From assembly GCF_022654015.1 (NCBI RefSeq), contig NZ_CP073063.1:2687501-2751500 (forward strand): a stretch of 64,000 nt of DNA, read 5' to 3'. Position numbers and translations under genes: made by a program. The DNA is from Brevundimonas diminuta (GTDB lineage Bacteria > Pseudomonadota > Alphaproteobacteria > Caulobacterales > Caulobacteraceae). Shown one piece after another: positions 16,793 through 26,010 of the stretch (its first letter is position 1; each line of letters opens with the position of its first letter). Below the pieces are notes generated by a model that was given only the letters and a program-made list of their open reading frames with translations, searched no databases and was not told the DNA's origin.

Positions 16793-18082
16793 GTGGCCGA
16801 CCGCCAGCCGATGCGCAACGTAACAACGGGCTTTCTCTACTTCGCCTATCTGTTCCTCGGCATGACCGTGGGCGCCTTCCTGTGGCGCGCGGGCTTGGGG
16901 ATCGGCGCAGGCGTGGCCGGAACGCTCGGTGCACTGGGTCTGCTGGGCGCCTTCCACGGCATCGTCACCGGCATCGCCGAGCGCCGCGTCCTGAAAAAGG
17001 AAATCGGCCAGGTCCGCGAGGCCCACCGTCTGCTCGCCGATGCGATGGAATCGACCCAGGGCGCCCTGACCGAACTGGCGCACGCCATCGAGACCGGCGT
17101 CCTGTCCGACACCGACGCCCTGACCGGCGAGGTCCGGATGCTGGAATCGCTGGTCCAGCAGATGAGCGAAAGCATCGACGAGCGCTTGGCCGCCGCGCCG
17201 CATATCGGCGTCGAGACCTTCGAGGGCCGTCGCATGGCACAGTCCAACGTACTGCTGCGCACCATCCACGAAGCGCTCAGCGAAGGGCGCGTCGATCTGT
17301 ATCTGCAGCCGGTTGTCTCCCTGCCCCAGCGCCGGACGATCTTCTACGAGAGCTTCACTCGGCTGCGCGACGCCACCGACCGCGTCATGATGCCGGCCGA
17401 ATATCTGTCCCTGGCCGAGGGCGAGGGCCTGGTGCCGGCGATCGACAATCTGCTGCTATTCCGCTGCGCCCAGATCGTGCGGCGGCTGGCGCGTCAGGAT
17501 CGCAAGGTCGGCGTCTTCTGCAACGTGGCCCTGACCTCGCTGGGCGACGAGACCTTCTTCCCGCAGTTCTTGGACTTCCTCAGCGAGAACCGCGACCTGA
17601 ACCAGGCACTGATCTTCGAACTGGGTCAGGCCACCTTCGACGCCCGCGGCGCCATCGAGGCGCGCAACATGGCCAAGCTGGCCGACCTGGGCTTCCGCTT
17701 CTCGCTGGATAAGGTCCAGACGCTGGACCTCGACTTCGCCGACCTGCAGCGCTCGGACGTCAAGTTCATCAAGGTCGCGGCCGACCTGATGATCGAGCAA
17801 CTGCTGGACCTGGACGGCGGCGCGCCCTTGCGCTCCATGCCCGACATCCAGGCCGCCGACTTCGCCGCCCTGACCCGCCGCTACGGCGTCGAGGTCATCG
17901 CCGAAAAGGTCGAGAACGAACGCCAGGTCGTCGACATCCTCGAACTGGACGTGGGCATGGGCCAGGGCCACCTGTTCGGCGAACCCCGCGCCATCAAGGA
18001 ACAGGTGCTGGCCGAAACCGACCCCCCGGCCGAGTTCCTGCGCTCCACCCTGCGCAGCGCCGAGCAGCGCAGGCGTTACTAG
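16793..18082 (+). CDS. tipF: TipF-like membrane protein with degenerate EAL domain
   Basis: The 429-residue protein has two N-terminal membrane helices (about 12-33 and 36-60), a helical/coiled-coil linker (62-140) and a C-terminal EAL domain (about 155-420). The EAL signature is ESF (186-188), and the metal-binding DDFGTG segment reads DKVQTL, so phosphodiesterase activity is unlikely. This architecture and degeneration match TipF of Caulobacter, which binds c-di-GMP and positions the flagellum assembly site at the new pole. The GTG at 16793 is used; an ATG at 16811 is an alternative. The gene is followed by a repeat element. Confidence 0.72.
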   Translation: MADRQPMRNVTTGFLYFAYLFLGMTVGAFLWRAGLGIGAGVAGTLGALGLLGAFHGIVTGIAERRVLKKEIGQVREAHRLLADAMESTQGALTELAHAIETGVLSDTDALTGEVRMLESLVQQMSESIDERLAAAPHIGVETFEGRRMAQSNVLLRTIHEALSEGRVDLYLQPVVSLPQRRTIFYESFTRLRDATDRVMMPAEYLSLAEGEGLVPAIDNLLLFRCAQIVRRLARQDRKVGVFCNVALTSLGDETFFPQFLDFLSENRDLNQALIFELGQATFDARGAIEARNMAKLADLGFRFSLDKVQTLDLDFADLQRSDVKFIKVAADLMIEQLLDLDGGAPLRSMPDIQAADFAALTRRYGVEVIAEKVENERQVVDILELDVGMGQGHLFGEPRAIKEQVLAETDPPAEFLRSTLRSAEQRRRY

Positions 18083-18095
18083 AGCCACTGTCCCG

Positions 18096-18239
18096 TCTCC
18101 TCCCCGCTTTGCGGGGAGGTGGCGCGGCGCCCCTTCGCGCCGCGACGGAGGGGGTCTTCCCCCAAAACAGGCGCCGGGCCAGTTTCAAGAACCCCTCCAC
18201 CGCTTCGCGGTCCCCCTCCCCATTTCATGGGGAGGAGAC
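18096..18239 (-). repeat. Dispersed palindromic repeat element, copy 2 (inverted)
   Basis: The reverse complement of this 144-bp block matches the element at 11366-11507. It has the TCCTCCCCAT/ATGGGGAGG stem, the GACCGCGAAGCGGTGGAGGGG core, a middle spacer of different sequence, CCCTCCGTCGCGGCGCGAAG, and a closing CTCCCCGC/GCGGGGAG palindrome. It lies 14 bp after the tipF stop and 35 bp before the HAD gene start. The long upstream extension of the HAD frame runs through this element and is not real coding sequence. Confidence 0.8.
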
Positions 18240-18274
18240 TTTCGCCTCTGCGTCGTAGCGGCTACCAAAGTCCC

Positions 18275-19144
18275 ATGACCCTCCCCCACGCCCTGCCCCA
18301 CCTCGGCGCCGTCGCTGGCGACTATGACATCCTGCTCTGCGACGTGTGGGGCGTGATCCATAATGGCCGCGAGAGCTGGGCCGCGCCGTGCGAGGCGCTT
18401 ACGCGGTTCAACCGCGAGGGCGGCCACGTCGTGCTGATCTCCAACTCGCCCCGCCCGGCCTCGGACGTGATCGCTCAGCTGGACGGGCTGGGCGTGCCGC
18501 GCGAGGCATGGAAGGCCTTCGTCACCTCCGGCGACGCTACCCGCGCCGAACTGGCCAAGCGCGCGCCCGGTCCAGCCTGGATCGTCGGCCCCGAACGGGA
18601 CGCGCCGCTGTACGCCGGCCTTGGCCTCGAGCGCGCCGCGTCGCCTGATGACGCCGCCTTCATCTCCGTCACCGGCCCGGTCGACGACACCGTCGAAACG
18701 CCCGAAGACTACCGTGAGCGGTTCGCCGTCGGCGCCGCACGTGACATCGAACTGATCTGCGCCAATCCCGACCGGGTCGTCCAACGCGGCGACCAGCTGA
18801 TCTACTGCGGCGGAGCGCTGGCCGACCTCTATGAATCGCAGGGCGGCCGGGTCGTCATGGCGGGCAAGCCCTTCGCCCCGATCTACGACCTGGCGATCAA
18901 GGAGGCGGAAGGCCTGCTGGCCCGCCCCGTCGATCGCTCGCGCGTCCTGTGCATCGGCGACGGCGTCGTCACCGACGTGATGGGCGCAAACGCGCAAGGG
19001 CTGGACTGCCTGTTCATCGCCCAGGGCATCCACGGCGACCAGGCCAAGGGCGAAGACGGCGGGCTCGATCCCGCCCGCGCCGCCGCTTTGCTGAAGGCGG
19101 AAACGACCTATGCGCGATACGCCGCGCTCGAACTGAACTGGTAA
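18275..19144 (+). CDS. HAD superfamily class IIA hydrolase
   Basis: The 289-residue protein has the class IIA HAD layout: motif I LCDVWGVIHNG, motif II ISNSPRP, the cap region, and motifs III/IV in AGKPFAPIYDLA and CIGDGVVTDVMGA. It matches the alphaproteobacterial subgroup described as TIGR01459-type phosphatases. The substrate is unknown. In-frame codons from 18119 to 18274 translate the upstream repeat, so the ATG at 18275 (MTLPHALPHLG) is the start. The next gene begins 39 bp downstream. Confidence 0.9.
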   Translation: MTLPHALPHLGAVAGDYDILLCDVWGVIHNGRESWAAPCEALTRFNREGGHVVLISNSPRPASDVIAQLDGLGVPREAWKAFVTSGDATRAELAKRAPGPAWIVGPERDAPLYAGLGLERAASPDDAAFISVTGPVDDTVETPEDYRERFAVGAARDIELICANPDRVVQRGDQLIYCGGALADLYESQGGRVVMAGKPFAPIYDLAIKEAEGLLARPVDRSRVLCIGDGVVTDVMGANAQGLDCLFIAQGIHGDQAKGEDGGLDPARAAALLKAETTYARYAALELNW

Positions 19145-19183
19145 GGCTCGCCATTTTGTCGCACCGCCGCTAAAGCCTCATCC

Positions 19184-19645
19184 ATGGTCGAATTGGTTCA
19201 GCAGCATCCGTCCGGTGGTTACATCCTGGACGAACTTCACGTCGGCATGGCGGCCGAGAAAATCGTCGTCGCGACGGAGGACCGCATTCGGCTGTTCGCC
19301 GAGGCGTCCGACGACTTCAACCCGGTGCATCTGGACGAGGCCTTCGCCTCCAAGACCGCCTATCGCGGCCGGATCGCTCACGGCCTGCTCAGCGCCTCGT
19401 TCGGCTCGGCCGTAGTCGGCACCATCCTGCCGGGCGCCGGCTCGATCTACATTTCCCAGACCCTGGCCTTCCATCAGCCGGTGCGGATCGACGACGTCGT
19501 GCGCATCCTGATCACGGTGATCGAGGTCGAGCCCGAGAGCGCGCGGGTCAAGCTCAGCTGCGAAGGCTTCGTCGGCGAGACCATGATCATGGACGGCGTC
19601 GCCGTCGTCCGCGTGCCGCGCCGGCGCAAACCGTCCCAGCGTTGA
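19184..19645 (+). CDS. MaoC family (R)-specific enoyl hydratase
   Basis: The 153-residue hot-dog-fold protein has the hydratase-2 motif with catalytic Asp and His (SDDFNPVHLDEAFA) and a downstream GRIAHGLLSASFGSAVVG. The family hydrates (R)-3-hydroxyacyl-CoA/enoyl-CoA intermediates in fatty acid or polyhydroxyalkanoate metabolism (PhaJ-like). The stop codon overlaps the ribF start (TGATG at 19643-19647), so translation of the two is coupled, although no metabolic link is obvious. Confidence 0.88.
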   Translation: MVELVQQHPSGGYILDELHVGMAAEKIVVATEDRIRLFAEASDDFNPVHLDEAFASKTAYRGRIAHGLLSASFGSAVVGTILPGAGSIYISQTLAFHQPVRIDDVVRILITVIEVEPESARVKLSCEGFVGETMIMDGVAVVRVPRRRKPSQR

Positions 19646-20577
19646 TGCAGATTGTCCGCGACTGGTGCGACCTGCCGGACGCGCTGAAAGGCGCGGCGGT
19701 CGCCGTCGGCGCCTTCGACGGCGTGCATCGTGGACATCAGGCCGTCATCGCCGGCGCACGCGAAGCGGCCGAACGGCTGGGCGCGCCGCTGGGCGTCGTC
19801 AGCTTCGATCCTCATCCCCGCCGCTGGTTCCAGAAAGACGCCGCGCCCTTTCGACTGATGACGTCCGACCAGATGGCCGAGGCCCTGGCGCCGCTGGGTG
19901 TGGACATCCTGTATCTTCTGCCCTTCGACGCCGAGATGGCCGGCATGACCGACGCCGCCTTCGCCGAGCGAGTTCTGGCCGAGGGTCTGAGCATCCGCCA
20001 CGCCGCCGTCGGGTTCGATTTCACCTTCGGCAAGGGCCGATCCGGCTCGCCCGAGGCCTTGCGCGCCTACGGCGAGCGGCTGGGCTTCACCGTCTCGGTC
20101 GCCGAACGGCTGGATGACGCGGATGGGCTGAAGCTGTCGTCCAGCGCCGTTCGCGAGGCCTTGAAGGCCGGCGACATGGCCCGCGCCGCCGCCATCCTGG
20201 GCCGCCCCTTCGCTATTCGCGGCGAGGTGATTCACGGCGACAAGCGCGGTCGCACCATCGGCGTGCCGACGGCCAACATCGCGCTCGGCGATTATATGCG
20301 TGCTGCCTACGGCGTCTATGCGACCCGCAGCCGTTTGCCGGACGGACGGGTGATCGACGGCGTCGCAAGCCTGGGCGTGCGTCCCATGTATGCGCTTGAG
20401 ACCCCGCTGATGGAGGTCTGGCTGTTTGATTTCGACGGCGACCTGTACGGCCAGACTCTGGACACCGAACTGGTCGCCTGGCTGCGTGGCGAGGAGACCT
20501 TCGACGGTCTCGACGCCCTGGAGACCCAGATCAACGCCGATGCGGCGGCGGCGCGAACCGTCCTCAGCCGATCATAG
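19645..20577 (+). CDS. ribF: Bifunctional riboflavin kinase/FAD synthetase
   Basis: The 310-residue enzyme makes FMN and then FAD. The N-terminal adenylyltransferase half has [14 protein letters not shown] and [10 protein letters not shown]. The C-terminal kinase half has the [15 protein letters not shown] motif and AYGVYATR. The ATG at 19645 overlaps the previous stop; a TTG one codon earlier is less likely. Its 3' end overlaps the convergent carbonic anhydrase gene by 6 bp. In many bacteria ribF sits next to ileS; here it is 8 kb away. Confidence 0.95.
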   Translation: MQIVRDWCDLPDALKGAAVAVGAFDGVHRGHQAVIAGAREAAERLGAPLGVVSFDPHPRRWFQKDAAPFRLMTSDQMAEALAPLGVDILYLLPFDAEMAGMTDAAFAERVLAEGLSIRHAAVGFDFTFGKGRSGSPEALRAYGERLGFTVSVAERLDDADGLKLSSSAVREALKAGDMARAAAILGRPFAIRGEVIHGDKRGRTIGVPTANIALGDYMRAAYGVYATRSRLPDGRVIDGVASLGVRPMYALETPLMEVWLFDFDGDLYGQTLDTELVAWLRGEETFDGLDALETQINADAAAARTVLSRS

Positions 20578-21099
20578 AGACCGAAGCTCCGCCGCGAACC
20601 GCTTCCAGTTTTGCACATAATGGTCGGCCGACATCTGCAGCACGGCGATGTGCGCCGGGTCACGTTCCCGCACCACCTTGCCCGGTTGCCCCACCACCAG
20701 ACTGTTGTCCGGGATGATCTTGCCCTCGGTGATCAGCGCATTGGCGCCGATGATGCAGTTCCGGCCGATCTTGACCCCGTTCAGCACCACCGCCCCGATG
20801 CCGATCAGGCTGTAGTCGCCGACCTCGCAGCCATGCAGCATGGCCTTGTGTCCGACCGTCACGCCGCGCCCCAGCGTCAGCGGCGACCCCATGTCGGTGT
20901 GAAGCACGCTGCCGTCCTGAATATTGCTGTCAGGCCCCACTGTGATCGGATCGTTGTCTCCGCGCAGCACGGCGCCGAACCAGACACTGGCGTTGGGATG
21001 GAGAATCACATTCCCTATCACCGATGCGCTTGGCGCCACCCAGTATTCGCCCTGCGGCGGAAGCTGCGGTTTGCTGTCGCCCAAGGCGTAAATGGTCAT
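20572..21099 (-). CDS. Gamma-class carbonic anhydrase-like protein
   Basis: The 175-residue left-handed beta-helix protein is built from hexapeptide repeats. It has the family motifs [28 protein letters not shown] and [13 protein letters not shown]; the three histidines in the last two supply zinc ligands at trimer interfaces. This matches the YrdA/PaaY-type gamma-CA-like group. Enzymatic activity is not guaranteed in this group. It is transcribed away from phoH, with a 322-bp divergent region between them. Confidence 0.92.
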   Translation of the reverse strand: MTIYALGDSKPQLPPQGEYWVAPSASVIGNVILHPNASVWFGAVLRGDNDPITVGPDSNIQDGSVLHTDMGSPLTLGRGVTVGHKAMLHGCEVGDYSLIGIGAVVLNGVKIGRNCIIGANALITEGKIIPDNSLVVGQPGKVVRERDPAHIAVLQMSADHYVQNWKRFAAELRSL

Positions 21100-21194
21100 C
21101 TGTACACCGCCTAATCTTTGAAAAACGAGGGCTTTAACGGATCGCTAACCACGATAGCATCATTCTGTTGATGCGATTCGCGGGTCGCCATTTC

Positions 21195-21246
21195 GGCCCC
21201 GGATCCGAAACCGGATCAAGCCCGATCCGGTCATCAAGTCGGGGCT
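21195..21246 (+). promoter_or_regulatory. Nested hairpin in the phoH leader
   Basis: GGCCCCG (21195-21201) pairs with CGGGGC (21240-21245). Within it CCGGATC (21211-21217) pairs exactly with GATCCGG (21224-21230). It lies in the 322-bp divergent gap 21100-21421, upstream of the terminator-like hairpin, and indicates a structured leader RNA or a separate small RNA. Confidence 0.5.
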
Positions 21247-21374
21247 TTCGCGTGGCGCGTTGGGATCCTGGTTCGGTTGTTCGGCGGCGGGCTCACCCCG
21301 TTGCAGACGCCCCTGCTGTCGATCCGGGCCGCTGCTGTGCAGGTCGCGACCTCTTCCTCCCCAAGACCATCCAA

Positions 21375-21403
21375 GGCGGCGCCCGTTCGGGTCCGCCTTT
21401 TTT
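21375..21403 (+). terminator. Intrinsic terminator/attenuator 18 bp before phoH
   Basis: GGCGG (21375-21379) pairs with CCGCC (21393-21397), and CCCG/CGGG inside it forms a second stem around TT. Six T follow (21398-21403). The phoH ribosome-binding site GGAGG (21412-21416) and ATG (21422) follow at once. A terminator in this position either ends a small RNA encoded in 21100-21400 or attenuates phoH. Confidence 0.75.
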
Positions 21404-21421
21404 CATGCCCTGGAGGCGTCC

Positions 21422-22201
21422 ATGACCAAGCGTGCTGCAACCAAGCGTCAAACGCGTGAACACGGAATCCTGGATTCGCGTGATTTCATGGAGGAGTCGA
21501 AAGTTCGTCGGCTTCACGCCCCGCATAACGAGCGATCAGGGTGGTCGCCCTATCCTTCGAACGACGACCGCGACCAAGGCTACCTGAAGACGCTGAAGCC
21601 CAAGTCCGAGGGCCAGGGCGAACTGATGGAGGCCATCGATCACCACAACCTGGTCATGGCCCTGGGTCCCGCAGGCACCGGCAAGACCTATCTCGCCGTC
21701 GCCAAGGCGGTCGAGGCGCTGGAGGCGGGCAAGGTGGGCCGGATTGTCCTCAGCCGCCCCGCTGTCGAGGCCGGCGAATCAATCGGCTTCCTGCCCGGCG
21801 ACATGGAAGACAAGCTGGCCCCCTATCTGCGCCCGCTCTACGACGCCCTGTCCGATCGTCTGTCGATGAAGCGGGTCAAGGCGCTGATGGCCGAAGGTCT
21901 GATCGAGATCGCCCCGGTCGGCTATATGCGCGGCCGCACGTTGAACAACGCCTTCATCGTCGTGGACGAGGCGCAGAACTGCACCTACGTCCAGCTGAAG
22001 ATGCTGCTGACCCGTCTGGGCTGGCATTCGACCATGGTGGTGACCGGCGATCCGCAGCAGTCGGACCTGCTGCCCGGCATCTCGGGCCTGTCGGACATCT
22101 CGGCGCGACTGGAGGCCGTACCCGACATCGCCGTGGTGCGTCTGGCCGAGCGCGACATCGTCCGTCACCCGCTAGTCGCCTCGATGATCGGCGTCCTCTA
22201 A
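21422..22201 (+). CDS. PhoH family ATPase
   Basis: The 259-residue protein has the PhoH fold: Walker A GPAGTGKT, the SRPAVEAGESIGFLPGD motif, Walker B FIVVDEAQN, and GDPQQSDL. PhoH proteins are ATP-binding, superfamily 1 helicase-like enzymes linked to RNA metabolism and, in E. coli, phosphate starvation. The ATG at 21422 follows a GGAGG site; the longer frame from 21260 runs through the leader hairpins and is rejected. An 11-bp inverted repeat (22213-22223 with 22230-22240) closes the gene. It is not next to ybeY, unlike the ybeY-linked PhoH paralogue. Confidence 0.93.
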   Translation: MTKRAATKRQTREHGILDSRDFMEESKVRRLHAPHNERSGWSPYPSNDDRDQGYLKTLKPKSEGQGELMEAIDHHNLVMALGPAGTGKTYLAVAKAVEALEAGKVGRIVLSRPAVEAGESIGFLPGDMEDKLAPYLRPLYDALSDRLSMKRVKALMAEGLIEIAPVGYMRGRTLNNAFIVVDEAQNCTYVQLKMLLTRLGWHSTMVVTGDPQQSDLLPGISGLSDISARLEAVPDIAVVRLAERDIVRHPLVASMIGVL

Positions 22202-22212
22202 CCCATGATCCT

Positions 22213-22240
22213 GCAGCCGACGCTGGACGGCGTCGGCTGC
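22213..22240 (+). terminator. Hairpin after phoH
   Basis: GCAGCCGACGC (22213-22223) pairs perfectly with GCGTCGGCTGC (22230-22240) around a 6-nt loop, 11 bp after the phoH stop. There is no T-run, so it may act as a weak terminator or RNA-stabilising stem between phoH and ugd. Confidence 0.55.
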
Positions 22241-22327
22241 ACACCCGTTGCACCGCGAAACCAAAAGCCATTGTCCCCGGGCGCGCCGCACCGCTAAAGG
22301 TCGGCTCGCGGCTGATGAGGGATTTCG

Positions 22328-23650
22328 ATGCGCGTAGCGATGATTGGGACGGGCTATGTGGGCCTGGTGTCCGGCGCCTGTTTCGCCGACTTCGGCCATG
22401 TCGTCACCTGCATCGACAAGGACCCGTCCAAGATCGAGCGGCTGGAGCGTGGCGAGATCCCGATCTATGAGCCGGGGCTGGATGATCTGGTCGCCGCCAA
22501 TGTGCGCGAAGGCCGACTGTTCTTCACCCTGGACGGCGCCGAGGCCATTCGCCGGGCCGACGCCGTCTTCATCGCCGTGGGCACGCCGACGCGGCGCGGC
22601 GACGGTCATGCCGACCTGTCCTACGTCCACGCCGCCGCTGAAGAAATCGCCGGCCTGATCGAAGGCTTCACGGTCGTCGTCACCAAATCGACCGTTCCGG
22701 TCGGCACGGGAGACGAAGTCGAAGCCATCATCCGCAAGACCAATTCTAACGCCGACTTCGCCGTCGTCTCCAACCCCGAATTCCTTCGTGAAGGCGCCGC
22801 CATCGGCGACTTCAAACGCCCGGACCGCGTGGTCATCGGCATCGACGACATGACCGGCGACGCCGGCGGCCGCGCGCAGAAGGTCATGAGCGAACTCTAT
22901 CGTCCGCTGAATCTGAACGAGAGCCCGCTGCTGTTCGTGGGCCGTCGCACGTCCGAGCTGATCAAATACGCCGCCAACGCCTTCCTGGCGATGAAGATCA
23001 CCTTCATCAACGAGATGGCCGACCTGTGCGAAGCCGTCGGCGCCGACGTTCAGCAGGTCGCGCGCGGAATCGGCTTGGACAAGCGGATCGGCTCGAAATT
23101 CCTGCACGCCGGACCCGGCTATGGCGGCTCGTGCTTCCCCAAGGACACGATCGCCCTGGTCCGCACGGCCCAGCAGTATGGCGCGCCGACCAAGCTGATC
23201 GAGGCCACGGTCGAGGTCAACGACGCCCGCAAGAAGGCCATGGCCGACCGCGTCGCCGCGACGTTGGGCACGAGCGTCCAGGGCAAGACGGTCGCCCTGT
23301 TGGGTCTGACGTTCAAGCCGAACACCGACGACATGCGCGATGCGCCGTCTCTGGACATCGCGCCTGCCCTGATCGCCGCCGGCGCGACCGTCCAGGCCTT
23401 CGATCCCGAAGGCATGCACGAAGCCGCCAAGCTGTTGCCGGACATCCAGATGAAGGACAGCGCCTATGACGCCGTCGTCGGCGCCGACGCCGTGGTCCTC
23501 GTCACCGAATGGGACCAGTTCCGCGCCCTGGATCTGGACCGCATCAAGCTGCTGATGAAACAGCCGGTCCTGGTCGATCTGCGTAACATCTATCGGCCCG
23601 AGGACATGAAGCATCGCGGCTTCCGCTACATGGGCATAGGGCGCGGCTGA
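22328..23650 (+). CDS. ugd: UDP-glucose 6-dehydrogenase
   Basis: The 440-residue enzyme oxidises UDP-glucose to UDP-glucuronate using two NAD+. The N-terminal Rossmann motif is GTGYVGLVSG. The KSTVPVGTGD segment, the LKxxANAFLAMKITFINE-type helix and the catalytic-cysteine motif GPGYGGSCFPKD are all present. The C-terminal domain has LGLTFKPNTDDMRDAPS. It opens a four-gene exopolysaccharide operon; its stop overlaps the next start (TGATG), and the product is the substrate of the next enzyme. Confidence 0.95.
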   Translation: MRVAMIGTGYVGLVSGACFADFGHVVTCIDKDPSKIERLERGEIPIYEPGLDDLVAANVREGRLFFTLDGAEAIRRADAVFIAVGTPTRRGDGHADLSYVHAAAEEIAGLIEGFTVVVTKSTVPVGTGDEVEAIIRKTNSNADFAVVSNPEFLREGAAIGDFKRPDRVVIGIDDMTGDAGGRAQKVMSELYRPLNLNESPLLFVGRRTSELIKYAANAFLAMKITFINEMADLCEAVGADVQQVARGIGLDKRIGSKFLHAGPGYGGSCFPKDTIALVRTAQQYGAPTKLIEATVEVNDARKKAMADRVAATLGTSVQGKTVALLGLTFKPNTDDMRDAPSLDIAPALIAAGATVQAFDPEGMHEAAKLLPDIQMKDSAYDAVVGADAVVLVTEWDQFRALDLDRIKLLMKQPVLVDLRNIYRPEDMKHRGFRYMGIGRG

Positions 23651-24624
23651 TGGGCGCGCCGATCCTCGTCACGGGTGCGGCCGGCTTCATCGGCATGCAC
23701 GTCGCCGAGCGTCTGCTGGACCGAGGCGAGCAGGTGATCGGCGTCGATGTCTTCAACGACTACTATGATCCGCGGCTTAAGACCGCCCGCGCCGCCCGGC
23801 TGGAAAGGCGAGACGGCTTCAAGATGGTCCGCGCCGACATCGCCGATCACCAGCAGATGCGCGCGCTGGTCGCGGACGCCGGGATCAAGCGGATCGTTCA
23901 CCTCGCGGCTCAGGCGGGAGTCCGCTACTCGCTCGAAAATCCCTTCGCCTATGAGCGGTCCAACTTGGCCGGCCATCTGTCGATGCTGGAGGCCGCGCGG
24001 CACAATGACGTGACCCACCTGGTCTATGCCTCGTCCAGTTCCGTCTATGGCGACCGGCCGCTGGAAGGTTCGGGCTTTCGCGAAGACGATCCGACCGTCC
24101 ACCCTGTGTCGCTCTACGCCGCGACCAAGCGCTCGTGCGAACTGATGAGCCAGAGCTACGCCAAGCTTTATGGCTTCCCGCAATCGGGCCTGCGATTCTT
24201 CACCGTCTATGGCCCCTGGGGCCGGCCCGACATGGCATATTTCAGCTTCACCCAGAAGATCGTGCGCGGCGATCCGATCGAGGTCTATGGCGAAGGCCGT
24301 ATGGCGCGCGACTTCACCTATATCGACGACATCGTCGATGGCGTGATCGCCGTGCTGGACCGTCCCCCCGAGCAGGGCGTGCACGAGGTCTACAACATCG
24401 GCGACAGCCAACCCGTCGGCCTGATGGATATGATATCCACGCTGGAAACCGCGCTCGGCGTCAGCGCGAACAAGATCATGCGGCCGATGCAGCCCGGTGA
24501 CGTCACCGCCACCTATGCGGACATTTCCAAGCTGAACGCCCTGTGCGGCTATCAACCCAAGGTTCCGCTGAAGATCGGACTGGAAAAGTTCGTCGACTGG
24601 TGGCGTCAATACGAGAACGGTTGA
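23650..24624 (+). CDS. UDP-glucuronate 4-epimerase-like NAD-dependent epimerase
   Basis: The 324-residue extended SDR has TGAAGFIGMHVAERLL, the catalytic Ser/Tyr/Lys triad (ASSSSVYGD and YAATK) and a TVYGPWGRPDMAYFSFT substrate motif. The last is characteristic of UDP-glucuronate epimerases (CapI/LspL type) that make UDP-galacturonate. The position directly after ugd supports this: Ugd makes UDP-glucuronate and this enzyme epimerises C4. Expected product: UDP-GalA for an acidic exopolysaccharide. Confidence 0.92.
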   Translation: MGAPILVTGAAGFIGMHVAERLLDRGEQVIGVDVFNDYYDPRLKTARAARLERRDGFKMVRADIADHQQMRALVADAGIKRIVHLAAQAGVRYSLENPFAYERSNLAGHLSMLEAARHNDVTHLVYASSSSVYGDRPLEGSGFREDDPTVHPVSLYAATKRSCELMSQSYAKLYGFPQSGLRFFTVYGPWGRPDMAYFSFTQKIVRGDPIEVYGEGRMARDFTYIDDIVDGVIAVLDRPPEQGVHEVYNIGDSQPVGLMDMISTLETALGVSANKIMRPMQPGDVTATYADISKLNALCGYQPKVPLKIGLEKFVDWWRQYENG

Positions 24625-24645
24625 CGCAAGAAGGCTGGGGGGCCG

Positions 24646-25929
24646 ATGCGACGCGAAATTCTGCCGGCGGGCGTCGCTCTGGTGCTGTTCGGCGCAACCG
24701 ACGCCTCGGCTCAGGCTTTGCGCTCGGCTCAGGACGCGCAAATCGACCTCTTCGTCCGCGATCGTGCTGTCGCGGTGCGCGACCGTCCGCAACCCGGATA
24801 CGATCCGCTCGGCATCCGAACCGGCGGCTTTACCCTCTTCCCTCGGCTTCAGTCGGGCGTCGTTCATGACGACAACATCTTTGCGGCCGAAGCCGACCGT
24901 CAGCCTGCAACGACATTGCGCCTCACCCCCGAAGTCATCGCCCGATCCAACTGGTCGCGCCATGCGCTTGAAACCCGCGCCCGCGCCGAGATCGACCGCA
25001 ACCTCGACTTCGACAGCGAGAACACGACCGACTGGAGCCTGGGCGGCGCCGGCCGTCTCGACATCGTTCGAGGTGCCGACATCACCTTGGCCGCCGACTA
25101 CGCCCACGATCACGAGGCCCGCACCGCCGCCGGCGCCGATCCTGCCGCTCGCCGCCCGATCGCCTTCGATCTGGCCTCCGCCTCGCTGGCGGCGACACGC
25201 ACGCGAGGTCGATTGCGCCTGTCAGCCAATGCCGCCGTTCTTCGCTATGACTACCGCGATGGTCTGAGCGCTGCCGGCGCCGTCATCGAACAGGACGGCC
25301 GGGATCGCACCGTCGCCCGCCTGACCGGCCGCGCCGACTACGCCCTCTCTCCCGCGACAGCCCTGTTCGTCCAAATCGCCCGCGATGACCGCGACTATCG
25401 CATCGTGTCAGGGTCGCCGGAACGATCCTCTTCGGGCCACGAAGCCCTCGCTGGCGTGGACTTCGAGTTGGGCGCGCTGATCCGGGGCGAGGTCGCCGCT
25501 GGATACATCCGCCAAGACTTCGAAGACACAGCCTATAGCGATCTCGACGGCTTCGGCGGTCATGCGCGCCTGTCATGGTTTCCGACGCAACTGACGACCC
25601 TGACCGCCACCGCCGCGCGCAGCGTCGAGGACACCGGCGTGATGGGCTCGGCCGGCGCCCTGCGCACCGATCTTTCGATCCGCGTCGATCACGAACTGCT
25701 GCGCAATCTGATCCTGACGGCGGAAACGGCGTGGAGCGAAGACGACTACAACGGCCTGGACAGAACGGACACCCGCTTTACCGCTGGTTTCAGCGCCGTC
25801 TATCGCCTCAACCGTCGCTACGGTCTGACAGCCGGTCTGGCCTATCTCGACCAATCGTCGTCCGGCGCGGCTGCGGGCCCGAGATATCGCTCGACACGTT
25901 TGTCCCTCGCGGTCGTCTCGCATTTCTGA
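24646..25929 (+). CDS. Outer-membrane beta-barrel protein of the polysaccharide operon
   Basis: The 427-residue protein has a signal peptide ending at DASAQ (about residue 22). A long series of amphipathic strands with alternating Arg/Asp and aromatic residues ends in a terminal Phe (VVSHF), as expected for an outer-membrane barrel. It resembles the putative beta-barrel porin-2 family found with Wzc-type genes. Between an epimerase and a tyrosine autokinase, it could be the export channel or an accessory barrel; no separate Wza-like lipoprotein is in this operon. Its exact role is inferred. Confidence 0.78.
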   Translation: MRREILPAGVALVLFGATDASAQALRSAQDAQIDLFVRDRAVAVRDRPQPGYDPLGIRTGGFTLFPRLQSGVVHDDNIFAAEADRQPATTLRLTPEVIARSNWSRHALETRARAEIDRNLDFDSENTTDWSLGGAGRLDIVRGADITLAADYAHDHEARTAAGADPAARRPIAFDLASASLAATRTRGRLRLSANAAVLRYDYRDGLSAAGAVIEQDGRDRTVARLTGRADYALSPATALFVQIARDDRDYRIVSGSPERSSSGHEALAGVDFELGALIRGEVAAGYIRQDFEDTAYSDLDGFGGHARLSWFPTQLTTLTATAARSVEDTGVMGSAGALRTDLSIRVDHELLRNLILTAETAWSEDDYNGLDRTDTRFTAGFSAVYRLNRRYGLTAGLAYLDQSSSGAAAGPRYRSTRLSLAVVSHF

Positions 25930-26010
25930 ACGCACGGCCACAGCGCGAAGATTGACAACCTGAAGGCATCATCGCACCACTGGACGGGACGATCACCGTT
26001 CGATGGCGCG

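Noticed and set aside
18119..18274. Long N-terminal extension of the HAD hydrolase
   Set aside because: This part of the frame translates the REP-like repeat (proline/arginine-rich) and is not part of the protein.
21134..21148. A CtrA binding site TTAA-N7-CTAA before phoH
   Set aside because: It has one mismatch to the consensus and no neighbouring promoter boxes. It is mentioned only as context for the phoH leader.
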